Below are positions 34,181 through 46,240 of a stretch of DNA of 64,000 nt, piece by piece. The notes under the pieces were generated by a model, which did no database searches, was not told where the DNA came from, and was given only the letters and a program-made list of their open reading frames with translations. This stretch comes from Anisus vortex (Eukaryota; Mollusca; Gastropoda; Planorbidae). The stretch spans positions 30,486,441-30,550,440 of the forward strand of contig OX421506.1 in NCBI GenBank assembly GCA_949126835.1, read 5' to 3'. Numbering within the stretch: position 1 is the stretch's first letter; the number at the start of each line of letters is the position of its first letter. The translations under genes were made by a program, and so were the position numbers.

Positions 34181-36700
34181 TTCACATGCACTTTTGTTGC
34201 AAATATTTCGAACCAAAGATAAATGCATAAAAATGGTATATTCCTGTAAATATATTTATAGTATCTGTAAATAATAAAAGTTATAAGTGTTTTATAATTA
34301 AATAGTTAACTATAATGCTATAAATAAGCCAATAGTAAAGGGAGCTCAACATCATTTAAAATTGTATTGATATTTATATATGGACATAATTAGCCTATTC
34401 AAACATTCTCATTAGAATTTTATTAAAAACACTGTTACTTCATCTTTGTTAATATACTTATACTTATATAGGCCATGCTCCATTGTAATTATATTATTTG
34501 GTGATCGCAGTATATAGATGTGGGTGAGTGGGATGGATCTTCTTGTTTTATAATTATTATTATTAATGTTTTATTATTAAACGACAAGCGCGTCAAGGCA
34601 TAACATCTTCTAGTTGCTTATTAGCTTAAAATTAAAAATCTTAAATAAACATTCTTAAATTGATGATTAAAGATGTCAATAGATTTCTTATCGAATAAAT
34701 ATTGTGGTTAATTAAACACATTTATATTGATTTCAAACATTAAAATGTGTATTCAAAAGTAAAAGTAAAAGCATAGATAAAAAAACACTTTTAATTATAA
34801 AAACTAGTGACACTTGTAGCGTTTTTAATTCAATTATAATTTTTGTCTAAAATACAAGACATATGGAACCATATCTGACTGAACGCCACTTTTTGAAAGT
34901 GAGAAAATATGTCAACAAACCAATTTTTAATATGTAGGCCTATCTCACTATCTCCAAAGGCCTTGACACCTACATTGAAGGTCGGCACAAACTGTTGTCG
35001 CGTCCTACACAATCTAAACTTTAACAAACTAGGCAGTCTAAAAATAATATGTTTTCTTCACTGCATCAGTATTGCTCTGTTAATTTATTTTAAATGCATC
35101 TAACCCTGCTAGTCTATTATATTTACATTATTATGTAGTTAAGTAAAACAAAATAATCTAAAACAATTTCAAACGTAGATATTTATTGTTTACTATCAAA
35201 GGGCGTATTTGGAAGCAAAGGTTTTTAAAAAGTACTATTAAATTAATAAATTATATTTTTTATTTTAATCTACATTTATTTATAAGAAAAATTTGTCCCA
35301 AAATTATTCTACAATTTGTTTTGTTGTTGTTGTTGTTTTACTCTAATATGCGTTTCATTAACTTTTATTATTTAAATGTTTAACCCTATCTGTTGAGTTG
35401 TTCAAATTCTTCTATAAATTAGATTCCTTTTTTATTTTTATTTCTTTGAGAAATTCATTAGCTAGGTGTTTTTTGTGTGTTGATTTTGGGGGTTAAGGTT
35501 TTTCTTCATATGCTTTATTTTGTGTTATATCCTCTTTTTGATCAATTTACTTTTCTTTATATATATTTATACACATCTATCTACCACATGTGTCTTTCTG
35601 ATAACTATATTTGTTTCAATGGTTGTATTGAACATTTTCATCAATATTATTTAATATTTTTGAGTTATTAATTACGAATTATAAAAATATCGATGACCAA
35701 ATTTATCTTAATTTATTATCAGACAGAAAATAGTATTATTATAATAGTGTATCTACTGAACTTCAGGAAAGATTATTTTACAATAAAAAATACATAAATG
35801 GATAAATAAAGAATTGTTTATTTATTTAGACTACATTTTGTAATTGTATTAACGTGTATATAGAACGATAAATAATTAATTCTGTTTTAACACAAAAACT
35901 TATTGCATATATATACAACAAGCTATTAATACTGTCATGTATTAATAGCTTTCCCTCAACGCAAGTTTTTTGGGAGGCACTAAGCCTATACTGTTCTAAG
36001 AATCAACTCTTGTGCCGACCTCAAATTCTCGGAATGGCTAGGATTAGTCTATTATTTCTCGTATTAACTATAACTCGTATAGACTATTGTATTAATTACT
36101 TTTTTTAAAGTGTTATTGAAATGAACGTTTCATTTAGGTAATATTTGAGATATAACAATTTACTAGAATAAACAGTTTTAAAATGTGTTTTTTTTTAATC
36201 ATAACTGCCCGTTGCAGTAGCAATTATTTAATGCTATACGATAAAATGCTTTTAACAAGATCATTTAATTGAAGATGGATCACAAAACGTATAATATATG
36301 AGTGTCTCTTGGCCTAAATTTAAAATGTTTTATTTTCTTAATATGTTAAATGTTTTGTAATTGTACTTCAGATAATCATTCTTCTGGGTTCTAGCTTAAA
36401 TATTAGCGTCAAAAAAGAAGATTGATTATTTTAATATGGTCCTAACAATTAGGCCTACTTCCTAAAATCTCAATTTGCATTATTTATATGAGAGTTAATT
36501 TAATCAGTATAATATTTAATATATTTTTTTTCACTTTCACAAACATATTACTTAATACAAAATTAAAAATGGTAACTGTATAAATACAAGTGCATTCAGG
36601 GTGAATGTAGAAAGCTGTTGAATCTATTTAATTAAAGTATTGTGCCAAGCCTTATTCTCTAATGAGGATAAATGTTCAAAGCCATCATGTTCCTGGATAG
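34181..36700. other. AT-rich, nothing recognised
   Basis: Presumed intron. Only short chance open frames and homopolymers. Confidence 0.4.
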
Positions 36701-37083
36701 ATAATCCGGTGATTGGTGGAAATAGAGTGTCTGTGGGCGGCACTGATCTATAAAAAGAATGAATATTAAATGTGTATGCGCAAATTGAAGCCAAAATGAT
36801 TAGTGGGAAAAGGTAATTCACTTATCTACATAAGCGAGTTACAGGGATATACCACTTATGATTAGAACAAATCCATACGATAAAAAGAAAGTCAAAGTCA
36901 CTTGAAATGTATTTACAGGTCAGTGTTTAGGAAATATAATTTCATGGATAATTGAAAGTCACGTGAAAGCCTATTTATTTTGTCTTCATGTATGTTACTT
37001 CCGTGCATAATCCATTCTTTCTATAGATCAGTGGTGGGCGGAGAGAGCCACTTTCCGGAACACGCATAATCCGTTGGAACGAA

Positions 37084-37109
37084 AGGCTATTGTGCAGCCT
37101 ATTGGCCAC

Positions 37110-37154
<45 letters not shown>

Positions 37155-37156
37155 AA

Positions 37157-37229
<73 letters not shown>

Positions 37230-37255
37230 GTGGCCAATAGGCTGCACAATAGCCT
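37084..37255. repeat. Long palindrome around a (TA)n core
   Basis: AGGCTATTGTGCAGCCTATT (start of the left arm) plus GGCCACATAAT is repeated exactly as reverse complement at the right, with (TA)n between. It could extrude as a cruciform. Confidence 0.85.
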
Positions 37256-37314
37256 CACATATATATAATAATAACAATAGTAATAATAATAATTTTTAAA
37301 ATATAATTATTATT

Positions 37315-38085
37315 TTAATGAAATCCGAAAGTAATTTAATATAAATTGTGCAATCAGGTTAAAAATAGGCAAGTCTTTTTATTTGACAAAAAAAGCTAAA
37401 CTTCCCTGCCTAGCCGTGGAAGGACTATCCCTGTGAATGAGAAACGAACACCCGTCTTCCGCATACGTTTAAGATGTAATTATTAGATTTTACATGCTGA
37501 ATACATTGTCATCATCATCATCAATCCCATGACCGTTGAGGTCGTTGGAGGGACCGAATGGACACTTCAGCAGTCAACTTTCTCCACTTTTGCCGATCTT
37601 GCGCGGTTGTCAATAGTTGAGTCAACTGCAGCCCTGTCCAATCCTTGACATTGTCTAACCAGCATCTCCGCTGACGGCCTCTCCTACGCCCACCTTCCAC
37701 CATGCCCTGGAGGATTGATTTTGGCAGGCCATTGTGCCGCAACACCTGACCGAACCATGTCAGTTTGCGCCGTTTGATTGTAGCCATAATGTTTTCTTGA
37801 GGGCCTGCAATTGAGGATATTCTGTCTCACACATACGCATTAGTCCTGTGTTCTACGTAGAAGTATTTTTCTCATGCATTTATTTAGGAACGCCTGCAAC
37901 TGGTTTTCAGTTGCAGATAGAAGCTTCCATGTCTCACATACAGAACAATAGTTCTAACAAGGGCTCTGTAAATATTTTAGGAAAGCTTGTCTGAAAATTT
38001 TTTACAATCTTTCAAAAAATATGGGGAGCCGAACCCAGGTAGCCCGCATGGCAGTCGAAGACGCTAATGCTATGGAGGGCACATG
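37315..38085 (-). repeat. tRNA-derived SINE (copy 2) interrupted by a LINE fragment
   Basis: Body GAAAGTAATTTAATATAAAT...TCTTTTTATTTGAC (37330-37390) matches the SINE at 8385-8615. The tRNA-like head with B-box GGGTTCGGCTCCC is at about 38020-38080. About 500 bp of LINE sequence sits between. Confidence 0.5.
37521..37787 (-). pseudogene. LINE ORF2 C-terminal tail fragment
   Basis: Minus frame reads RRKLTWFGQVLRHNGLPKSI, GMVEGGRRRGRQRRCWLDNV and DRQKWRKLTAEV. This is the conserved last part of many LINE ORF2 proteins (RxLxWFGHVxR...GKRxRGRPxxxWxDN). RT is absent. Confidence 0.8.
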
Positions 38086-38188
38086 TCAGAAGCGAGATCG
38101 CAAAAGTAAGATATTATGTGACTAGTAAGTTGTAGTGTCTTCAAATTAGCCAATGAGGATAGGATACAACACACAAGAGTTACTTTTT

Positions 38189-38189
<1 letters not shown>

Positions 38190-38239
<50 letters not shown>
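38190..38239. repeat. (TAGA)n microsatellite
   Basis: About 12 tetranucleotide units. Confidence 0.95.
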
Positions 38240-38362
38240 TAATACCAGGATATAAGCCTACACATATAATAACTGGAAGGAAAACTAGATACGTTGATTA
38301 CTTGTTAAATAATTGTACAATTGTTTTTAGTAATCTTAATATTATTTATATATTGTTTTTAC

Positions 38363-38419
38363 CTTTATCGTCTAAGTAACGTTCTTTGTTTAGGGTCATA
38401 TCAATGCAGCTCATGAAAT
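38363..38419 (-). CDS. Mini-exon (57 bp) of the CARD gene
   Basis: Acceptor AACAATTTTAG and donor AAAG|GTAAAA. The phase-1 reading is DFMSCIDMTLNKERYLDDKG, open and divisible by 3. The N-terminal pattern D-F-M-S-x-I parallels DLITRI and EFISWI of the 10.1 and 53.5 kb exons. Confidence 0.55.
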
Positions 38420-38688
38420 CTAAAATTGTTAATTCAACCTTGTTATTAAACAATCAAGCTTGAAATTTCTTCACAACAATATAAACGTTTGATTAAAATC
38501 AAATAATTTATAATAATGTATAAAATACAAAAATAAATACAATGCAAAGATAAATGACTTTCTGATTAAAGATAGATACAATTCTTTTGATAACAACCTC
38601 TGGAGTATTTAATAAAAAAAATGAAAGAAATGAAATAATTTTCTATATAAACACCTGCTTAAAACTCTATTGTGTATAGCATACTGAC

Positions 38689-38751
38689 CTTTAAGTGCAA
38701 TAGCTCTAACAATTTTCTTGTCTTTCTTTTTTAAAGTTTCATTCGCAGTTA
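38689..38751 (-). CDS. Mini-exon (63 bp), lysine-rich, of the CARD gene
   Basis: Acceptor TTTATTTAATCCACAG and donor AAAG|GTCAGT. The phase-1 reading is VTANETLKKKDKKIVRAIAL plus KG. Charged and helix-prone like the coiled-coil exon at 49 kb, and only 269 bases upstream of the next mini-exon. Confidence 0.5.
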
Positions 38752-39065
38752 CTGTGGATTAAATAAACACAGTATGTTAGCAATTGTTATATTATTATAT
38801 CTTAAAATTTGTTAATGCAAAGCAAAATGCAAGTTTAAACATTCAAAACTATACTTGATCCAAAACATATTATATATGAAAAATTAACATTAAACAAGAA
38901 AACCGTAAAAACGAAGTTTTTATTATACTCCCTTTATTTGCAAACTAAGTTTACCATCAGGTAATTAAATAATTTAGAAGAAATATTTTTGTTTTTCTTC
39001 TTAGGTAGGGCCTATTAGATATTATTTGCATATCATACTTCTTAAGGAACATTGTTACTCAATCC

Positions 39066-40600
39066 TTAATGATCACTACGGTAGTCCGGAAGATTACGCA
39101 TTCTTAATACTTCTTCCATTGCTGGCAAAATGCAAAAGACTTTATCCTGTACCTTAGAACAGTCGAGTTCCTCTATTCGAATTCCTTCGAGTGATCTCAC
39201 TCGACTCAAGGCAGCATAAGCCTGTCCGTTAGCAAAAATTGTCGTGCCCAAGTTAATGACTGCATGGTCCACTGTTGAACCTTGCATTTTGTGGACGGTC
39301 ACAGCCCAACAAAGGATAAGCAGCAGCATTCGCCTTTCTGCTGTTCCTGCTGATAACTTGGCTGGAAATTCGATGATGTGTTCACCGATCCCAAAGAAAT
39401 TTATTTTGACTTTTGGCAAATCTTGACTGTAAATTTGTGCTCTGCGAAACAGTGGCCGAATAATTTGGATGACTTCACCCATCGCCCCATTAACCAGTCC
39501 TTTACTTGTGTCGACATTGGAACGAAGCATTACTCGCGCACCTTCATATATCACCAGTTTACTTGGCAAGCCTTCAGTTTTGTTGATGTCTTCTAGAATA
39601 AGCCTTTCAATGGCAGTATTGCTCACATCTTTGATAGCGTCTGAAATTCGATCAACTGCCTTAAGTGTGATCATGTTTTGAACTTGTTGCTGGTAATATT
39701 GAAAAGCTTGATCATTATGGAAATTGACCAAAGCGTTTTTTGGATCTATTCTAAGGGCTTTACCAATAGCAAATTTATAGTTGAGATTTTTGTCGACCTT
39801 ACCACGAAGAATGCGTAAGTGATGTGGTTTTAACTCACCCATTCGCAAATCATTTAAGAGATCCATGAAAGTTGTATCTTCTCGTTGACGCATATTTTGA
39901 GTAAGTTCGCAAAGCCATAAATGAACTGCTGGTTCAAAACATGTTGGTTGCTGAAAAACTGGGCTCCCTCTCACGGGTGGCATTAAGTCACCGAAAAACT
40001 AAATATTTATTCCACCGAAACATGCATCACTGTTTTGATCTGTTGCAATCGTGAGTTGATATGATCCAGCTTTTTGTAGGCAACCATTGAGATCTCATCA
40101 ACTATTAAGAATTGTGTTTTCCGCCATTGAAATCTCAAACTTTTCAAGTAAATCGCGCTGTAACGGCAATTTGAACATGGAGTGAAGTGTACGGCCGTTT
40201 ATCAACTTGGCTGCAACACCAGTAAGAGCAGCGACTTTGACTGAATCCTTATCTCCAACATAACAACGAATGACTATTTCTTTGACAAGGTTCAGAGCAA
40301 AGTTTTTCCTGATCCAGCACCACCAGTAACATGAATTCTCACTCGGTCAGATGATCCATGTTGCTGTTTTCTGATACTTTGTGCGATGAAGTTCAGAAGA
40401 TCTCTTTGAGCGACATTAGCCTCTGCTAACGATGTTTGAAACTCGTCATCGGTTGGTCTGATTTCATTGTCGTGTTGATCGGTATCATCAATACCTTCGT
40501 TGATATTTGGATCTTCCCATTCAATGAATGCATTAGCACGATTGATTGCATTATCTAAGTGACGGTCTCGATTGCGATAAATTTCCATATATGCATTCGT
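39066..40600 (-). pseudogene. Helitron PIF1-like helicase domain (broken)
   Basis: Walker A GGAGSGKT near 40310, after which the frame shifts. Walker B appears as FLIVDEISMV near 40095. FFGDLMPPVRG sits at 39970, preceded by an in-frame TAG at 40001-39999, and another frameshift lies just upstream of FGGINI. The C-terminal 305 codons (39983-39066) are open and carry NGAMGEV, AVTVHKMQGST and YAALSRVRSLEGI, the conserved motifs of the PIF1/RecD-like superfamily 1 helicase C-terminus. It would unwind DNA during rolling-circle transposition. Inactive as it stands. Confidence 0.88.
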
Positions 40601-41216
40601 TACCTTAAGCTCGGCTTCTCTCGCAAGGAATGTTTCGTTGGGTGAATTGTAGCTTGAACCATCCGGTTTTCTTAGCAGTTAATTCTCATTACTTAACGGA
40701 ACATATTGTGCAAGGAGACTGTCATAATAATTTTCGGAAATATAGCTTCTCGAAAGTTCGGCACTCATACGACGGCGGGACGATTTCTGATCTTCATTTT
40801 TGTTCCGTCCAATAAAGTCAATAAATGTACTTGTCGAACAGCCCTAGGTTCTTCGTACGCGTCTTGATCGCCATCATCTTCATTTTCAATACCTTTACTA
40901 TAATAAGGTTCAAACAACATGGAAAACTCCATCAGTGACATGTATTCAAATTGATACGAAGGATGTGGATGACCGGGACGCTGTCGATTTCTTTCAATAA
41001 TGTCTTTACAGTAGCCAGCTACAGTATCATTGACAAAACTAAGCATTTTATAGCGTTGTACTGCTTTGCGCGTAGGCTATTGATAAAGACGCATCTTCAA
41101 GAAGATTGCTTCAAAGGAAGTTGACACAAGCGAAATGCACACTCGCATGCAGATACTTGGTGCTAATGCAGAATTTTCATACATATCTTGAAGAGCTTTG
41201 TAGAAGTGCTGCTTTC

Positions 41217-42060
41217 CTATTGTCGAAATGTTCTAATTGCTTCTCTCAAACCTGAAGACATCTCTGTCGGCTCATTTTTCGAACAATATTTGGCTACATA
41301 CATGGCAACAGACTCGTTGTTTCTGCATGGCTGAATATCCATATTTCCCATCCAACACTTTAATAGCTTGATGTTATAGTTGATGATGAATTCGTCACCG
41401 GATTTCCGTTTTCTGATACATATACGACCACCGTTTTTAATGAATTCATCAGATGTATTCGCAACTATGTGAGTCAAGTCAATTGGAAATCGAGGATAAT
41501 TGAAACGACAGTCTCTGGAATTGTTCTTGTGACATGTATGAGTGTGATGATGTCGTTGTACGCCATTAACAATAGCCTCAAATTCAGGATCCTCGGGTAG
41601 CTCACACGTCATCTCCTAATCAATTTTTGCAATGCCCTCTGGAGTGTTAAAGTCTGGAGTTCCTTCCACCCATACAAGCATATGAAGATGCGGAGAACCG
41701 CGATTCTGGAACTCAATGCGCCACCAAAAATCAATTATTTTTCCTCCAAGAATAGTTCCAACAGATTTTAGCAACGACATGAGTGCATTGAGTCGAATCA
41801 TGTAGTGGCGACTTACGACGACTGGATATTTTTCGACGAATTTTTGAGCGTCGTAAGTGCTATTAGATCCTTCGCATTTTTTGTCAGGAGTTCCATCAGC
41901 GTGCAATAATACTACAAGCATGTCCTCCCAATGAAGATCATTGCAGCTGAAAGTGAGGAACTAATGTGGTGGTCCTAAGCATCGGATTTGTGCAACAAGT
42001 TCACTCAGAGCAGTATTCCAATACGCCATTGAGCCACACACATTTTTAACATAAAGATAA
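41217..42060 (-). pseudogene. Helitron Rep (HUH) nuclease domain (broken)
   Basis: One frame contains ELVAQIRCLGPPH, TAG, FLTFSCNDLHWEDM, WWRIEFQNRGSPHLHMLVWV with the HUH motif HLH, IAKID, a second TAG, and MYVAKYCSK with the paired tyrosines Y-x3-Y. These are the metal-binding and nicking residues of Helitron Rep, which cuts and joins single strands at transposon ends. Between 41217 and 41046 the frame is lost and ECAFRLCQLP appears. The two TAG codons disable the protein. Confidence 0.87.
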
Positions 42061-42229
42061 ATATCATCCGCAACTGTCTCGATATTTTGAATTTTGTGGA
42101 CACAAACGTTGATATTGTTCTGAATACGATAAAACTCATACATAGAGAGAGCGTAGAAAAGATAGTCTGTGCGCTGAAATCTAGTATCTTTGCCCATGAT
42201 ACGTGATTGAAAATAGTCTAACGGTGAAA

Positions 42230-42720
42230 TGTTTACTGGCCGATTTTCTTTGAGTCCGTTGATTCCTCTTGGGAAAAGTTGATACCATGCAATCACCTCT
42301 GCTTTCAACTCATGTCTATCTGGGAACAATTGATACCATGCAAGCACCTCTGCTTTCAACTCATGTCTATCTGGGAACAGTAACTGTTGATACCTTGCAA
42401 GCACCTCTGCTTTCAACTCATGTCTATCATTGACGATATTATTCGTTGTTTTTCGCGATATTTGAAGTAGATTACTTTCACCACCATCGTTTCGTAATCC
42501 ACTCAAGACTGATTCTTCTTGGGGATGAGGTTCGTCAATCGGAGCCATAACTGTTGTTGGAACAGGAATCGAATCCACGGGAAACTGGTTTGGATTTGGG
42601 CAGACTACATTTTTATAATTTGAGTTTGAAACAGATGAAACGTGTGAAATCTGACCATCATCGTCAATCACTGGGTCCGAATATACTTCTGAGGTGACAT
42701 TAGCAGTCGAGAGTTCAACC
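42230..42720 (-). pseudogene. Helitron linker with a triplicated 17-19-aa unit
   Basis: Within the open frame 42722-41961, HELKAEVLARYQQLLFPDR, HELKAEVLAWYQLFPDR and HELKAEVIAWYQLFPRG follow each other (DNA 42276-42427). The rest is polar linker between the protease-like and Rep parts. Confidence 0.8.
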
Positions 42721-43440
42721 AAATCGAGTGTGTATTCTACATTTTTCGATCCTGTTGCACGCCTTCATATACGAATGAATTCAGCGAACGTAATGCATTC
42801 AATGACACATGCTCGGCCATCTTCTTTTCTGGCTGATGCTCGTTTTGGTCCGCCAGAATGTCAATCAGCAAAGTAGTAAAGGTCATTTATTTAAATGACG
42901 GCGTAGCTATTTGAATTAGCAATAAAAATTTCTGCTTTGTAATTGGTGAATAATCTTTGCAAACTCACATCAAGACTTTCACCGATACCTTGATTTTCAT
43001 GATCATTGAGACTGCCAAAATATGCTGGATCTTGATCGTATTGAAGAGAAAAACGGGAACCAAACATTTCAATTTCATCATTCAAGACATTGAAATTATT
43101 CACAAGGAGATAGCCACTCTCAGGAATCATACCAGGATTTGAATTTGCAATTTTTATAATCAATCAGATTCTATCAAGATTCAATTCAGAGTATTTGAAT
43201 CCCATTCAGTTGGTGGTAGCATGCTTGAAGGAACGATTGCTCCAATGGCCTTAGCACAACACTGTCTTCCTGCATTATCACCAAACATTGCTACATTGTT
43301 TTGATTCCAATTGGCGCGGATAACTGTTGAATATTCATTGATTGGAATGCGACTTGGCAAAGGAGGTGGCGGAGTAAGTGGAGGCTGAACTCTGATGAAA
43401 TCTTGGACCTTAAGTTGAACATTTTGTGTATTATTTTTAA
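42720..43440 (-). pseudogene. Helitron cysteine-protease-like domain (broken)
   Basis: Minus-strand pieces read RANWNQNNVAMFGDNAGRQC (with the candidate catalytic Cys, about 43280), TEWDSNTLN, SGYLLVNNFNVLNDEIEMF, and near 42850 YYFAD-stop-HSGGPK (candidate His) with ACVIECITFAEF. A Cys near the start and a DSH-like motif near the end resemble OTU-like or other papain-fold proteases reported in some animal Helitrons. Stops and frameshifts are frequent. Family assignment is tentative. Confidence 0.55.
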
Positions 43441-43570
43441 CGTCACAAAAAAAGAGGATTGTTTGCCTTCAACCATTATATTGCTTTGTCTACATTTACA
43501 GGAGAAATCTTGAATTCCATTGTAATATCAAGATTTTCCAATGACTCAGTGACAATGATCAAGCTAACAG

Positions 43571-43900
43571 AATCAGCAGATCGCGGTAACATGGTGGGCA
43601 GATTTTATGTCACCTCGAACATATCCTGAGCAAATAAAATTGCTTGACCTTTGAAGCCGTACTGACCAAACACACCATCATACTTTATAATCTTCAAAAA
43701 TTATATAAAGCAAGCGAATCTCCATTGGTGTTAAAATTGCTATCTCAGTTGGAATTACTCCAGGATCAAGATTGTTCCAGTACGCTTTCGTTGGATAATA
43801 TGTCTTTTTGGACATCAAATGAGACTTACAACGGTGGCACAAAAGCAATACGTTTTTGCTGGATAGCTCCACGGGAAGATAATCGAAAGACTTCCCTTGG
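43571..43900 (-). pseudogene. Helitron DUF6570-like N-terminal domain (broken)
   Basis: Reads CHRCKSHLMSKKTYYPTKAY, NNLDPGVIPTEIAILTPMEI with RLL, then in a shifted frame YDGVFGQYGFKGQAILFAQD. The Cys pair, the P-x-E-I/L...LT-x-x-E-x-RL phrase and G-x-x-G-x-K-GQ match the DUF6570 segment that often precedes Helitron Rep. Confidence 0.65.
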
Positions 43901-44002
43901 ATCGTGTTATTTGATATTTGGTTTGGATAGCAACGTTTGTGACATACTTCACAAATACTATCAGCATATAAATTTTACGTTGAATGCTTCCACTGTTACG
44001 TT

Positions 44003-44262
44003 AATATGTCGTCTTCTTTCTTCATGAGCACTACGATCGATTGAGAGACGAGATGCACGAGAAACTGGAGATTCTTCACGTCTTCTTTCTTTATGAGCAC
44101 TACGATCGATTGAGAGACGAGATGCACGTGCAACTGGTGATTCTTCACGTCGTCGTTTAGCATGAATTTCACGTTGTTTCTCTAGACGAGATGCACGAAA
44201 AACTGGTGATTCTTCACCTCGTCGTTTCGCATGAATTTCACGTTGTTTACAAGTCGAAGCTC
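44003..44262 (-). pseudogene. Helitron N-terminal basic repeats
   Basis: Tandem units RRREESPVARASRLSIDRSA, the same with SRASRL, and RRGEESPVFRASRLEKQREI, about 25 residues each, in one frame. Such R/E-rich repeats are typical of Helitron N-termini and are probably nucleic-acid binding. Confidence 0.75.
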
Positions 44263-44639
44263 ACGTGCATCAAACAGTTAATTTTGACGCTTTTCGAAAA
44301 ATCGAAGCCAATTCTTGCACGATGATTGCAATCATTCATACAGACAGACAGAAATTACAACTTAAAATAAAGGAAGTATAAAGGATGTAAAAACTAAAAA
44401 TTTCTTCTTTTAGCTACTCGATTTCCGCTTGTTTAGTTTCCAAACTTCTAACAGCTTGAGCTGAGAATGGTAACAATACAATATTAAAAGATGATTTATA
44501 GAAAAAGTTACTCAACACTAAATATAAAATAAACAAGAAAACCATAAAAACACATTTTTTACGCGAAATCAATTTTTTTTCTTTTACTTTCCTTTTAAGA
44601 AATGAATATTGTCATAAGTGTAGTATTATTATATTGTTT

Positions 44640-44800
44640 TAACTGAAAATTTGATAGGATGTATTGTTAGGCGCCACAAATCTGCTGTCCAAATTTCAGC
44701 TCGATCGGACCACGGAAAGTGTTCGAAAAATCGAAGCCAATTTTTGCACCATTACAGACAATGCAACTTAAAATAAAGGGAGTAAAAATAGTTCAAAAAG
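44640..44800 (+). repeat. Repeat family copy (CAGCTCGATCGGACC)
   Basis: GAAAATTTGATAGGATGTAT, CCAAATTTCAGCTCGATCGG and AAATAAAGGGAGTA recur at 46751-46922, and partly at 44290-44380. The AAAGGGAGTA end also appears inverted at 38928, suggesting a Helitron-associated sequence. Confidence 0.6.
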
Positions 44801-45840
44801 GTTTTAACGGTTATAATTGCATTAATGCAATGTTTAAACTATATTCTGCTTGCGGTCCATGTTTAAGAAATTCCATTGCTTCTGAGTGACTGAGTTAAAG
44901 TAACTTTTAAAAGTTTCACTATTTCCTTCAGTTCTCAGTGCTAACGAGTGTCTTGTAAAATTCAAATATTATAAAATCTATTTGTCCACTACCTTCTACA
45001 TTTTAACGAGAGAAAATAGCTTCTAACGCGCAGAGCACCGATAAAAATGTGGAAGGTTAACAGCTCGACTCTATTCCTACACATAGCGAATACAAAATGT
45101 ATTAGAATGCAATGAATACAACAAAAAAGATGTTTAAAGTTAATTTGATGTGTAAATTGGTATGTATGTAAGGGTTGAATGTTCGCTCACTTCTGTCGAA
45201 TTTCGTGTGTGTGTGTGTGGTGGGGGGGGGGCATTCAGTGTTGTTGTTAATTGAAGTAAAAAAAAAAGTGTGCATGCTTGTATATTTGTAGCAAGAGTAG
45301 TATTTGTTATTGTTAAAATATGAATTTGAATAATTTGAATAGATCTGAGATATGCATGATTCCCCCTCTACTTTCCTGAACGAGAGATAATACCATATTT
45401 ATCCATTTAATTAGCATACTAATAATTGAAAATGAACGTTATTGTTAAGAGGTTCTATTGTTATAGTAGCTTTATAGTCAACTAAAGCGAAAATATCTAC
45501 ACACTGTCTTAAAGGAAAAGCTGATATGCACAGTGAGGCGCTTAGTGCAAATGCTCTCAGCTGCCAGTTACGCAAGCATCTTTGTTAGGGAAGGTTACAG
45601 TATCAACAGTCTGGTGGACAGACCTTTTGAAATCTCTTCATGTAGTTAGTGAGACTTAGACACTGGGTAAGATAAAATCTTTATCATGCATTATTTATTT
45701 ATTATTATTTTACAACGCTGTTATTGTTGTCCATAAATTATATTATTGTTATTTTAGAATAATATATTATTATGTATTATAAGTCTATTTTAACAATGTC
45801 ATTTGATATGAAACTATCTTCATCAAGTACATTATTTTAC
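44801..45840. other. No gene recognised
   Basis: AT-rich, with a short (GT)n-G run at about 45207-45231. Confidence 0.4.
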
Positions 45841-46240
45841 TGACGCTCCAGTGTCAATAAGAAATTCAACTGGCTTTTCAAGAACATTGACTGTTACTTT
45901 GGGTGTAGAGAGTACTTTGGTTTTGAATGGCACATTACGAACAATTTTATTCAATGAGATTGTGTAGAGTTAGTTTTTGGTGTAATTGATTGCTTGATTT
46001 GTGTTGTCTGCGGGTTCTTAGTTATGCATACGAGCATTCTGTGGAGGGCGAGTGGATTGACACACGTTTGAATAATGTCCTGTTTTCGAGCACAGGTAAC
46101 ATTGTTTATCTCAAGCTGGCCAGGTGCTTCGTGGGTGCATCGGCCCATCACACCAGTGGCATGACGAATTTCAGGTGTGTATTGCATTCATCAGGTCTGA
46201 CTTTCTTCTGACCGCGTGTAACGACATTTTAAGCCATGTT
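45841..46240 (-). pseudogene. Gypsy-type Gag zinc knuckle and protease start
   Basis: Minus frames show CYLCSKTGHYSNVC (a CX2CX4HX4C knuckle) at about 46090, then VTVNVLEKPVEFLIDTGAS ending at 45841, the retropepsin active-site motif. The frame between them holds stops, and RT is absent. A fragment of an LTR retrotransposon unrelated to the 23.5-30.9 kb element. Confidence 0.65.

Larger units (their letters stand above)
38900..44330 (-). mobile_element. Helitron, full domain set but broken
   Basis: Minus-strand Rep/helicase element. Domain order from the N-terminus: basic repeats (44262-44003), DUF6570-like part (43900-43571), cysteine-protease-like part (43440-42720), Rep (42060-41217) and PIF1-like helicase (40600-39066). 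At least three in-frame TAG stops and several frameshifts interrupt it. The hairpin AAAAACGAAGTTTTT at 38911-38925 lies where a Helitron 3' hairpin would be, but no CTRR end was confirmed. Precise ends are unknown. Confidence 0.8.

Noticed and set aside
36975..37277. 100-codon open frame
   Set aside because: Mostly (TA)n within the palindrome at 37084-37255.
38900..44330. Alternative genetic code (TAG read as an amino acid)
   Set aside because: The three clear in-frame stops are TAG, but frameshifts also occur and a TGA stop lies in the protease-like part; ordinary decay explains it.
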